From Dyadobacter flavalbus (GTDB lineage Bacteria > Bacteroidota > Bacteroidia > Cytophagales > Spirosomataceae), in assembly GCF_006149045.1 (NCBI RefSeq), contig NZ_VBSN01000066.1, positions 1 to 64,000 of the forward strand: 64,000 nucleotides of DNA, read 5' to 3'. The notes under the pieces are model-generated. The model worked only from the letters and a program-made list of their open reading frames with translations. It ran no database searches and was not told where the DNA came from. How positions within the stretch are numbered: the first letter of the stretch is position 1; every line of letters begins with the position of its first letter. A program made the position numbers and the translations under genes. Below, piece after piece: positions 52,699 to 60,412 of the stretch.

Positions 52699-53979
52699 CT
52701 ATATCGCAAACTTTTCCTTGATGGCATCCACGAAGTCAAGCTTTTCCCAGGTAAACAATTCTACCTCAACTTCCTTTTCTTCCCCGTTTGCACCTTTGAA
52801 GGATTTCTTCACAATCTCGTTTTTTCTGCCCATATGTCCGTATGCAGCCGTTTCCGAATAAATCGGGTTGCGCAGTTTCAGGCGCTGCTCAATGGCATAA
52901 GGGCGAAGGTCAAAAATTTCACCGATTTTGGCGGCAATCTCACCATCATGATCAGCAACTTTGGATGTTCCGTAAGTATTCACATACAGTCCGCAGGGCT
53001 CGGCCACACCAATCGCATACGAAACCTGTACAAGCACTTCTTCACAAAGGCCGGAAGCAACCATATTTTTGGCAATATGGCGCGTGGCATATGCTGCCGA
53101 GCGGTCCACTTTGGAAGGATCTTTGCCCGAGAATGCACCGCCGCCATGAGCGCCTTTGCCGCCGTACGTATCCACAATAATCTTGCGGCCCGTAAGTCCC
53201 GTATCTCCGTGCGGCCCGCCGATTACAAACTTGCCGGTCGGGTTAATATGGAAAGTAATGTCGTCAGTAAACAGATGCTGCAATTCAGGCTTAAGCTTTG
53301 CTTTTACGCGGGGAATCACAAGGTTGATCACATCTTCTTTGATTTTCGCCAGCATGGTTTCTTCCGAATCAAAATCGTCGTGCTGCGTGGAAACCACAAT
53401 CGTATCAATGCGCAAGGGAACGTTTTCGTCGCTGTACTCAATCGTAACCTGTGACTTTGCATCCGGACGCAGGTAAGGAATCAGAGACGGCTCATTATTC
53501 CGGATGAACGACATTTCCTGAAGGATCTTGTGTGCAAGGTCCAGCGCAAGCGGCATGTAGTTATCCGTTTCGCGGGTAGCATAGCCAAACATCATTCCCT
53601 GATCGCCGGCGCCCTGTGCATTGGCCTTTTCTTCAAAGCTTTCAGAAGCCACAGCTCTATCCACTCCCTGATTAATATCCGCGCTCTGATCATGAATGGC
53701 TGACAAAATTCCGCAGGAATTGGCTTCAAACATGTATTCGCTCTTTGTATAACCGATTTTCCTGATTACTTCACGCGTTATTTTCTGAACATCCAGATAA
53801 GTGTTGGTCTTAACTTCGCCGGCCAGAACAACTTGCCCCGTAGTTACCAAGGTTTCGCAGGCTACTTTACTGTTGGTATCCCAGGCTAAGAAATTGTCGA
53901 TTAAAGCATCTGATATTTGATCGGCTACCTTGTCAGGATGTCCTTCAGACACGGACTCCGAGGTGAATAAATATGGCAT
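52699..53979 (-). CDS. metK: S-adenosylmethionine synthetase
   Basis: A 426-residue enzyme that makes SAM from ATP and methionine. Motifs: LFTSESVSEGHPDKVADQISDA, GAGDQGMMFGYA, FVIGGPHGDTGLTGRK and GGGAFSGKDPSKVDRSAAY, all essential active-site segments. The length is slightly longer than E. coli MetK because of an internal insertion near residues 175-215. No SAM riboswitch is visible before it. It is monocistronic, with a predicted promoter and a very strong terminator. Confidence 0.98.
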   Translation of the reverse strand: MPYLFTSESVSEGHPDKVADQISDALIDNFLAWDTNSKVACETLVTTGQVVLAGEVKTNTYLDVQKITREVIRKIGYTKSEYMFEANSCGILSAIHDQSADINQGVDRAVASESFEEKANAQGAGDQGMMFGYATRETDNYMPLALDLAHKILQEMSFIRNNEPSLIPYLRPDAKSQVTIEYSDENVPLRIDTIVVSTQHDDFDSEETMLAKIKEDVINLVIPRVKAKLKPELQHLFTDDITFHINPTGKFVIGGPHGDTGLTGRKIIVDTYGGKGAHGGGAFSGKDPSKVDRSAAYATRHIAKNMVASGLCEEVLVQVSYAIGVAEPCGLYVNTYGTSKVADHDGEIAAKIGEIFDLRPYAIEQRLKLRNPIYSETAAYGHMGRKNEIVKKSFKGANGEEKEVEVELFTWEKLDFVDAIKEKFAI

Positions 53980-54043
53980 AAAGTTGAAAATGTTAATTGT
54001 TCATTCCGAATGGAACTATGCTGTTAGTGTATGAATTAAAAAA

Positions 54044-54075
54044 CAAAATTGAATTTTTTTGAGTCATTAACCAAA
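54044..54075 (-). promoter_or_regulatory. Predicted promoter for metK
   Basis: On the minus strand TTTG (54075-54072), a 20-nt spacer and CAATTTTG (54051-54044), one base from TAnnTTTG. The predicted leader is about 60 nt. Confidence 0.45.
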
Positions 54076-54141
54076 TAAAAAGGCTGGAAAAAACCATGTC
54101 AGGTACAATGGGTGTACATACAAAATGAATTCTGACAAAAT

Positions 54142-54177
54142 AAAAAACCCTGCTTAACAGCTTTAAGCAAGGTTTTT
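54142..54177 (-). terminator. lipA terminator
   Basis: On the minus strand, AAAAACC...GCTTAAA / TTAAGC...GGTTTTTT with a short loop and a T-rich end, 24 nt after the lipA stop. Confidence 0.85.
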
Positions 54178-54201
54178 CATTTCAGAAGATAAGTTTCTTA
54201 G

Positions 54202-55080
54202 TCAGATCGGCACATTTACATGGCGTTCCGCGTGGTAACTTGAACGGACAAGCGGCCCGGATTCAACGTATTTCAAACCTCTTTTCAGACCTTCCTCTTT
54301 GTAATTTTCAAACATTTCAGGAGTAACCCATTCAATTACTTCATGGTGCATTTTTGTAGGCTGCAGGTATTGTCCCAAAGTAAGAATATCAAGTCCGTTG
54401 GCGGCAAGGTCGTCCATAGCTTTGTAAACCTCGTCACGCGTTTCGCCCAGTCCGAGCATAATACCCGATTTGGTACGTTTGCCGAATTCCTTTGTCCTTT
54501 TTATCTGTTCAAGGCTTCTGGCATATTTGGCCTGCGGACGTACCGCACGGTATAAACGTTCAACCGTTTCCATGTTGTGAGACACAACTTCCTGACCGGC
54601 TTCAATCATGCGGACCAGCGCATCCCAGTTGTTTTTCACATCCGGGATCAGGGTTTCAATCGTGGTTTCCGGTGTGTTTTCCTTTACCAGTTTTACAGTC
54701 TGATACCAGATTTCAGCACCTCTGTCTTTTAGTTCGTCCCGGTTTACCGATGTAATTACGGCATGTTTAACCTGCATCAGCTTGATTGCTTCGGCTACAC
54801 GGCGGGGCTCGTCTGCGTCATATTCATTGGGACGGCCTGTTGCCACTGCACAAAAACTGCAGCTTCTCGTACACACATTTCCCAGGATCATAAAAGTCGC
54901 TGTTCCGGCTCCCCAGCACTCGCCCATGTTCGGGCAGCTTCCGCTTTCACAAATCGTATGCAGCTTATAATTATCAACCAGTTGTCTGACTTTGCGGAAC
55001 TCAGGTCCGGCAGGAAGTTTGACTCTCAGCCAGTCAGGTCTTTTTTTTCTTTCCGAGGGAATTACCGGTAATTCAATCAT
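54202..55080 (-). CDS. lipA: Lipoyl synthase
   Basis: A 292-residue radical SAM enzyme that inserts two sulfurs into octanoyl groups of lipoyl domains. It carries the radical SAM motif CTRSCSFCAVATG (CxxxCxxC) and the auxiliary-cluster motif CESGSCPNMGEC (Cx4Cx5C), plus the C-terminal RSSYHAE with the serine ligand. The length matches the family. It starts at ATG 55080; the terminator at 54142 follows. No lipB lies beside it. Confidence 0.97.
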   Translation of the reverse strand: MIELPVIPSERKKRPDWLRVKLPAGPEFRKVRQLVDNYKLHTICESGSCPNMGECWGAGTATFMILGNVCTRSCSFCAVATGRPNEYDADEPRRVAEAIKLMQVKHAVITSVNRDELKDRGAEIWYQTVKLVKENTPETTIETLIPDVKNNWDALVRMIEAGQEVVSHNMETVERLYRAVRPQAKYARSLEQIKRTKEFGKRTKSGIMLGLGETRDEVYKAMDDLAANGLDILTLGQYLQPTKMHHEVIEWVTPEMFENYKEEGLKRGLKYVESGPLVRSSYHAERHVNVPI

Positions 55081-55138
55081 ATCTGTGTAAAATATGATAA
55101 ACCGCGCAGATCGTGCCGTTCATCAATTGGAAATTATA

Positions 55139-55906
55139 TTATCGTTTTTTACTTCCGAAATACAAAGTTAAATATCCGGATGTATAAAAGCTTCTGTTTT
55201 CGGCAAAAGCCATGATATTAACTTTTCTTGAAAAAGCTTCCGCAATGAAACCGATTTCCACACCGGTAACATTATCACGGAAAGCGCTCAGTTCAAAGCT
55301 CATGGCCGTTTTTACATGCACGCCGGGAACAATTTTGGTCTGGCCAAAGCCCTGGAAAAAGCTTCCGGCACCAACAATTCCCGTAGTGGAAGTACTTGTC
55401 ATGTGTTTCTGCGGATCGAAGGGTTCTGTAACGGTGCCGTCAGCAGACTGATACTGAATCATATAAGGTTTTTCAAGGCCGATTGACGGTCCGGCTGCCA
55501 AAATTGCGCTGATGGAAATCCCTTCATCCTCATGCCTGTTGAAAAGCGTGAGTTCCCTTCCGTATTCCGGTCTGAGCACAAAAAGGTAATTTCTTTTTCC
55601 GATTACAAGCCGGGCACCGGTTGCAAAATCCTGCTGCGCAAGCTCTTTGGGGTGCTTTACATTTACAAGTTCCACGGCAAGGTAGCGGTACTGGTTTTTG
55701 CCAAACAACTTGGAAGAAAGCGCCGACGACTGCCGGAATACGGCTCCGCCAAGAATGCCGGAATTCGTGTTGGTCGTAATACCTACGGATGTAAAAGACT
55801 GGTAACTCTCTTCATTGTCCTCGACCTTTGCCCGGCGCTGGGCATATATTTCTGTTGATAGCGTAAACAGAACAAGTGTTGAAAGTAGAAATTTTATACG
55901 CATCAT
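55139..55906 (-). CDS. Outer-membrane beta-barrel-like protein of unknown function
   Basis: A 255-residue exported protein with a signal peptide (cleavage near IYAQ). The mature part alternates hydrophobic and polar residues (YLAVELVNVKHP, NYLFVLRPEYGREL, VNIMAFAENRSFYTSGYLTLYFG) and closes with an aromatic-rich strand LTLYFGSKKR, as in small outer-membrane barrels. I cannot name the family. It is 58 nt upstream of lipA on the same strand, so co-transcription is possible. Start ATG 55906, with ATG 55903 as an alternative. Confidence 0.7.
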   Translation of the reverse strand: MMRIKFLLSTLVLFTLSTEIYAQRRAKVEDNEESYQSFTSVGITTNTNSGILGGAVFRQSSALSSKLFGKNQYRYLAVELVNVKHPKELAQQDFATGARLVIGKRNYLFVLRPEYGRELTLFNRHEDEGISISAILAAGPSIGLEKPYMIQYQSADGTVTEPFDPQKHMTSTSTTGIVGAGSFFQGFGQTKIVPGVHVKTAMSFELSAFRDNVTGVEIGFIAEAFSRKVNIMAFAENRSFYTSGYLTLYFGSKKR

Positions 55907-56054
55907 ATATCAAAAAATCTTGGTTGTTTTGTATGTGTTGTATGAACAGTGAATGTACAAAATAAATAGCTAAGCCCACTGCATGTTTACAGTACTTTAA
56001 CGGTTTTTTGTACATTTATGTTCTTTAACTAAAGAAAGAAATAAAAAAGCCCGC

Positions 56055-56081
56055 CAAAAATCCAGCTCCAGGTGATTTTTG
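56055..56081. other. Inverted repeat upstream of waaA
   Basis: CAAAAATC (56055-56062) and GATTTTTG (56074-56081) form a perfect 8-bp inverted repeat with an 11-nt spacer, about 40 nt before the waaA start. It could be an operator or leader hairpin. Confidence 0.35.
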
Positions 56082-56122
56082 ATATTAATTTATTTGTATA
56101 AACTCCTGTTAATCAGAATACC

Positions 56123-57379
56123 TTGTTTTCATTTCTATACCAGATTGCAATTGGTCTTTTTGCCGTTATCATGCAGGTTGCGGCCTTGTTCAGCAGCAAA
56201 GTAAAGCGGGGTGTTGCCGGTCGGAAAGGCCTGCTGGACGAACTGGAAAAATCATTTCAGCAGCGCGTAAATGGCCGGCCCGTAGCCTGGTTCCATGCCG
56301 CCTCGCTTGGCGAATTCGAGCAGGGAAGGCCCGTGATGGAATCTTTCAGAAGCCGTTATCCTGAGCATTTTATTTTGCTGACGTTCTTTTCACCTTCGGG
56401 TTACGAGATCAGGAAAAATTACGCCGGAGCAGATTATATCTGCTATCTTCCGGTTGATACTTTGTCCAATGCGCGCCGGTTTATCCATGTGGTAAAACCG
56501 CAGATTGTTTTTTTTATCAAATACGAATTCTGGTTCAATTACCTGAGCCTTCTCAGGAAAAGCGGGGCTTATGTTTTATCTTTTTCTGCCATTTTCCGTC
56601 CGCAGCAAATCTTTTTCAAGCCATATGGCGGGTTTTTCCGGAAAATGCTCGGTTGCTTTGATCATATTTTTGTACAGAACAGGGAATCCCTGAATTTGCT
56701 TCATCAGGCTGGCATCCTTGATTCCTCCATAGCAGGAGATACCCGTTTCGACCGTGTAAAAATGATCGCTTCCAATGCGGCAGACCTGCCGGGATTGAAT
56801 TTCTTTGTTTGTCAGAAGCCCTGCCTTGTTGCAGGTTCTGTCTGGGAAGCGGATATGCAGGTGCTTGTTCCGGTTTTAAATCATTTCAGAGGAACGCTGA
56901 AAGCCATTATTGCGCCGCACGAAATCAATGCCGAGCAGATTGAAAACTGGCGAAAAAGCCTGCATGGCACTTCCATTCTCTATTCCGAGCTGAAAACCAG
57001 ACAATCCATTGAAGTTTGTGATTATCTATTTATCGATAACATCGGAATGCTGTCGTCACTTTACAAGTACGGAAATATGGCGTTCATCGGCGGCTCGTTC
57101 GGTTCCGGCCTGCACAATATCCTGGAAGCAGCAACCTTCGGATTGCCGGTTGCATTCGGCGATAAAAAATACCACAAGTTTCAGGAAGCAACCGATCTGA
57201 TACAAAAAGGAGGCGCTGTTGCTGTTTCCGACTCCCGGCAGACAATAGAAGTGTTCGAGAAGTGGATCAAAAGTCCCGAGGAAAGAATAAAAGCCGGAAA
57301 AATCAATGAAGCCTACATTGCTGCCGGAACAGGATCGACGGAAACGATCATGAACGCAGTGCGGAAAGTTTTGGATTAA
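56123..57379 (+). CDS. waaA: 3-deoxy-D-manno-octulosonic acid transferase
   Basis: A 418-residue membrane-anchored GT30 enzyme that adds Kdo to lipid A precursor. A hydrophobic N-terminus (FLYQIAIGLFAVIMQVAALFS) anchors it. The family features WFHAASLGEFEQGRPVMESF, VAGSVWEADMQVLVPVL, IAPHEI and GGSFGSGLHNILEAATFGLPV are all visible. The start is TTG 56123, because no ATG stands at a reasonable position; the sequence reads well from there. The terminator stem overlaps the stop codon. No lipid A genes are next to it. Confidence 0.92.
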   Translation: MFSFLYQIAIGLFAVIMQVAALFSSKVKRGVAGRKGLLDELEKSFQQRVNGRPVAWFHAASLGEFEQGRPVMESFRSRYPEHFILLTFFSPSGYEIRKNYAGADYICYLPVDTLSNARRFIHVVKPQIVFFIKYEFWFNYLSLLRKSGAYVLSFSAIFRPQQIFFKPYGGFFRKMLGCFDHIFVQNRESLNLLHQAGILDSSIAGDTRFDRVKMIASNAADLPGLNFFVCQKPCLVAGSVWEADMQVLVPVLNHFRGTLKAIIAPHEINAEQIENWRKSLHGTSILYSELKTRQSIEVCDYLFIDNIGMLSSLYKYGNMAFIGGSFGSGLHNILEAATFGLPVAFGDKKYHKFQEATDLIQKGGAVAVSDSRQTIEVFEKWIKSPEERIKAGKINEAYIAAGTGSTETIMNAVRKVLD

Positions 57380-57418
57380 GCGTACCGGATTTCTGTTTAC
57401 GAAAAATCCGGTACGCTT
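57378..57418 (+). terminator. Hairpin between waaA and the convergent ROK gene
   Basis: A perfect 15-bp stem (AAGCGTACCGGATTT / AAATCCGGTACGCTT) with an 11-nt loop starts inside the waaA stop codon. There is no T tract, so it may be a bidirectional, factor-assisted terminator. Confidence 0.7.
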
Positions 57419-57431
57419 CGGATTGTAAAAA

Positions 57432-58655
57432 TTATGAAAACTCTTTGCTGATCAAATGTTCAAACAAATGAGCCTGCGTACCCAGCAGCCTTGCTTTTGC
57501 GCCAAGTTTTGAAATATGGATCGAAAGGGAATTCTTGAAATCGGACAAGCAGTATTTATTGATCGCCTGTTCAATCGGATTGGAAATAAACGGTCCGGCT
57601 TCGGCCAGCAAACCTCCGACAATAATCACCTCCGGATTAAAAAGATGTACAGCCGTCGCAAGCCCTTTTCCCAGCTCCGTTCCCACAGTACTCAGCAGGT
57701 CAATAGAAAACTCATCGCCGGCATGAACGGCCTCGATAATATGCGAGGTATCCAGCATATCCAGATCGTTATTGACGATCTGTAACAAAATCGTTGCTTT
57801 CCCGCTGGCAATTCCTTCTTTCGCCTGCCGGATCAGCGCCATGGCCGAAGTAATTGTGTCCAGACAGCCTATTTTACCGCAGTGACAAAGCGGCCCGTCC
57901 GGTTTCACCTGAATATGTCCGAGTTCTCCGGCAAATCCCGATGCTCCGTTAAAAACCTCACCGTTAACGACAATTCCCAAACCAACTCCCCAGTCAATAT
58001 TGATCGTCAGGACCTGCGATTTTTCAACGGCAAAACCGAACCTGTGCTCGCCGATAGTTGTCGCCTTCGTATCGTTGAAGAGGCACACCGGAAGCCCGAA
58101 GTGTTTTTTCAGATACGAAACCAGCGGCGTGCCCGGCGGCGTAAGGTTCGGGTAAGTAAGGTTGATACCCTGTGAAGAGTTGATCAGGCCCGGCATGGAA
58201 ACGCCGATGCCCCATAACTGCTCCTTGCTGATCTGATTGGATTTCAGGAAATCGTCCGAAGCGGTAAAAAGGCCTTGGAGGAAAGTAGCGGAATCATCCA
58301 GCCGGATATCTATTTTACGTCTTACAATAAGCTGGTTGTGCAGATCAAAAATAACCAGTTGCGTATCGTGCCTGTTGATATCCATAATCAGCGTCAGATA
58401 CTTTTTCGGGTTCAGGCCGTACAGAACAGGCGGCCGTCCGGCTCTTGCCGGCCCAGTGCCGGTTTCGGTAATCCAGCCTTCACGCATCAGATCATTGACA
58501 ATCCCGGTTGCGGAAGGAATACTGGCGTGAAACAACTTGGCCATTTTGTTGATCGAAGTATCACCGGATTGATATAAATAAAGCAACAAATTACTTCTGA
58601 TACGGTTTTTGCGGATATCAATCACCGAATTCGGTTCTTCTGCAACTAGGTCCAT
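57432..58655 (-). CDS. ROK-family transcriptional regulator (NagC/Mlc-like)
   Basis: A 407-residue repressor-like protein. The N-terminal winged helix-turn-helix (INKMAKLFHASIPSATGIVNDLMREGWI) is followed by the ROK sugar-kinase-like domain with INIDWGVGLGIVVNGE (phosphate loop), GFAGELGHI and the zinc motif CHCGKIGCLDT. Such proteins sense sugars and repress sugar genes. No obvious target gene or operator is next to it; the upstream 350 nt may contain its own operator. It is transcribed toward waaA. Confidence 0.9.
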   Translation of the reverse strand: MDLVAEEPNSVIDIRKNRIRSNLLLYLYQSGDTSINKMAKLFHASIPSATGIVNDLMREGWITETGTGPARAGRPPVLYGLNPKKYLTLIMDINRHDTQLVIFDLHNQLIVRRKIDIRLDDSATFLQGLFTASDDFLKSNQISKEQLWGIGVSMPGLINSSQGINLTYPNLTPPGTPLVSYLKKHFGLPVCLFNDTKATTIGEHRFGFAVEKSQVLTINIDWGVGLGIVVNGEVFNGASGFAGELGHIQVKPDGPLCHCGKIGCLDTITSAMALIRQAKEGIASGKATILLQIVNNDLDMLDTSHIIEAVHAGDEFSIDLLSTVGTELGKGLATAVHLFNPEVIIVGGLLAEAGPFISNPIEQAINKYCLSDFKNSLSIHISKLGAKARLLGTQAHLFEHLISKEFS

Positions 58656-59006
58656 TCTGAGGGTAAAAGTTTTTTGTTAAAGGTAGTTTTTAATATTCTT
58701 TAATAATTTACGATTTAAATCTATGTAAAAAATAAAAATGCAGGCAATTATACTAAAAATATTATTAAATGGTTAAGTCTGCTTCATGAATAAAAAACAA
58801 CCCGTTCCGGTTTTGGATTGATGAATAGTGAGGTAAATTGCTGCTGGCTATTGCATTGAAGTTTGTACCCATTCTTTATTCTGAATAAAAAACAGGGATG
58901 ACAAGAAAACTACTTAATTTTATTATCCGGTTTTATACCTGACTGTTAAGTTTTATTGGCGTTGGTTATATTTCCGTAAAATTCGTTATCAGCACAAAAT
59001 TTCAGA
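58656..59006. other. Divergent intergenic region (ROK regulator and rsgA)
   Basis: A 351-nt A/T-rich region. A TATATTTC sequence about 40 nt before rsgA could be its -7 element. I see no gene, RNA or clear palindromic operator, though a regulator of the ROK type often controls its own promoter here. Confidence 0.45.
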
Positions 59007-59942
59007 ATGGGACTAGTAAAAGGATTGGTACTGCGCTCGACAGGCTCATGGTATGATGTGAGAGACAGCAGGGACGGGCACATCTGGCAATGCAGGCTGA
59101 AAGGAAAGTTCAAGGCTTTGGGACTGAAAGTCACCAACCCGATTGCGGTCGGTGATTACGTCAGGTTTGAAGAGGAAGATGAAACGCAGAATTTCGGCAT
59201 TATCCATGAAATAGAACCGCGGCAGAACTATGTCGTCAGGCAGTCGGTGCATAAAAGTGCTTTTGCCCACCTGATTGCAGCCAATGTAGATCAGGCCATC
59301 CTGATTGCCACGCTGGTTTTTCCGCGTACTTCACTTGGATTTATAGACCGGTTTCTGGTTGCCATTGAATCTTTCCGCATTCCCGGCGTGCTTGTTTTCA
59401 ACAAACAGGATCTGCTGAATGATGAAATGAAGGATTTTCAGACGGAACTGATGGAGCTTTACGAAAGCCTTGGCTATAAATGCATGGCCACAACGGCAGT
59501 CAGCGAAGAAGGACTGGAAGAATTTGCAGCCGTGCTGAAAGGAAAAGTTTCGCTTTTGTCCGGCCATTCCGGCGTGGGAAAATCCACACTTGTGAATGCC
59601 ATCGCACCCGATCTTGACATTAAGACGCAGGAAGTTTCCACGTTTGCAAACAAAGGCGTGCACACGACTACATTTGCGGAAATGTTTGAGCTGGAAGAAG
59701 GTACTTTTATTATCGATTCGCCGGGAATCAAGGAACTCGGTCTTGCCGACATCAAACCGGAGGAAATCAGCCATTATTTTCCTGAGATGCGCGAACTGCT
59801 CAATCAGTGCCGTTACAACAATTGCCGGCACATCAATGAGCCGGGCTGTGCCGTAAAAGAATCGGTCATGGCCGGAAATATTGCCATGAGCCGCTATGAA
59901 AGTTACCTCAGCATGGTTGGAGGCAGCGACAACAGAAAATAA
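59007..59942 (+). CDS. rsgA: Ribosome small subunit-dependent GTPase A
   Basis: A 311-residue circularly permuted GTPase that helps 30S maturation. An N-terminal OB-fold (LVKGLVLRSTGSWYDVRD) is followed by the permuted G motifs: G4 NKQD, G1 GHSGVGKSTL, G3 DSPGIKEL, and the C-terminal zinc motif CRYNNCRHINEPGC. Start ATG 59007. It is followed after 62 nt by the epimerase gene on the same strand. Confidence 0.96.
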   Translation: MGLVKGLVLRSTGSWYDVRDSRDGHIWQCRLKGKFKALGLKVTNPIAVGDYVRFEEEDETQNFGIIHEIEPRQNYVVRQSVHKSAFAHLIAANVDQAILIATLVFPRTSLGFIDRFLVAIESFRIPGVLVFNKQDLLNDEMKDFQTELMELYESLGYKCMATTAVSEEGLEEFAAVLKGKVSLLSGHSGVGKSTLVNAIAPDLDIKTQEVSTFANKGVHTTTFAEMFELEEGTFIIDSPGIKELGLADIKPEEISHYFPEMRELLNQCRYNNCRHINEPGCAVKESVMAGNIAMSRYESYLSMVGGSDNRK

Positions 59943-60004
59943 TTCAAAAGATCGCTAAAAGCGGTTAGCTTTTAGTGGTTAGTAAAAATTTAAGCCAGTA
60001 CTTG

Positions 60005-60409
60005 ATGAAGAATGTCGAGCATATCGGAATAGCCGTAAATGAACTTGAAAAGGCCGAAGAACTGTTTTCGACACTTTTCAACATTATGCCTTACAAACGT
60101 GAAAATATTGCTTCACAAGGCGTTATTACTTCATTTTTCAGGATCAACCAGACCAAAATAGAGCTTCTGGAAGCTACTGACCCCGACAGTGTTATTGCAA
60201 AGTTTATCGAGAAAAAAGGAGAGGGGTTTCATCATCTTGCATTTGAAGTGGACGATATTGAGCTCGAAATGGAACGGTTAAAAAATGAGGGCTTCACTTT
60301 GTTAAGTGAAGCCCCGGTTATTGGTGCCGACAACAAGCTGGTTTGTTTTCTTCATCCGAAAAGTACGAATGGCATGCTGATCGAATTATGTCAGGAAATC
60401 AAATCGTAG
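60005..60409 (+). CDS. mce: Methylmalonyl-CoA epimerase
   Basis: A 134-residue VOC-fold enzyme that interconverts (R)- and (S)-methylmalonyl-CoA in propionate metabolism. Metal ligands are visible: His in VEHIGIAVNEL, His in FHHLAFEVDDIE and Glu near the end in GMLIELCQE. The active-site Glu lies in KIELLEAT. ATG 60005 is preferred to the GTG at 59975. It ends 3 nt from the convergent TamL gene stop. Together with an AccC-type carboxylase at 5059 it fits propionyl-CoA metabolism, although no mutase lies in the window. Confidence 0.9.
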   Translation: MKNVEHIGIAVNELEKAEELFSTLFNIMPYKRENIASQGVITSFFRINQTKIELLEATDPDSVIAKFIEKKGEGFHHLAFEVDDIELEMERLKNEGFTLLSEAPVIGADNKLVCFLHPKSTNGMLIELCQEIKS

Positions 60410-60412
60410 ATG

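Noticed and set aside
53980..54141. A SAM riboswitch before metK
   Set aside because: No SAM-I or SAM-II core or nested hairpins are visible; only a normal promoter and the lipA terminator are there.
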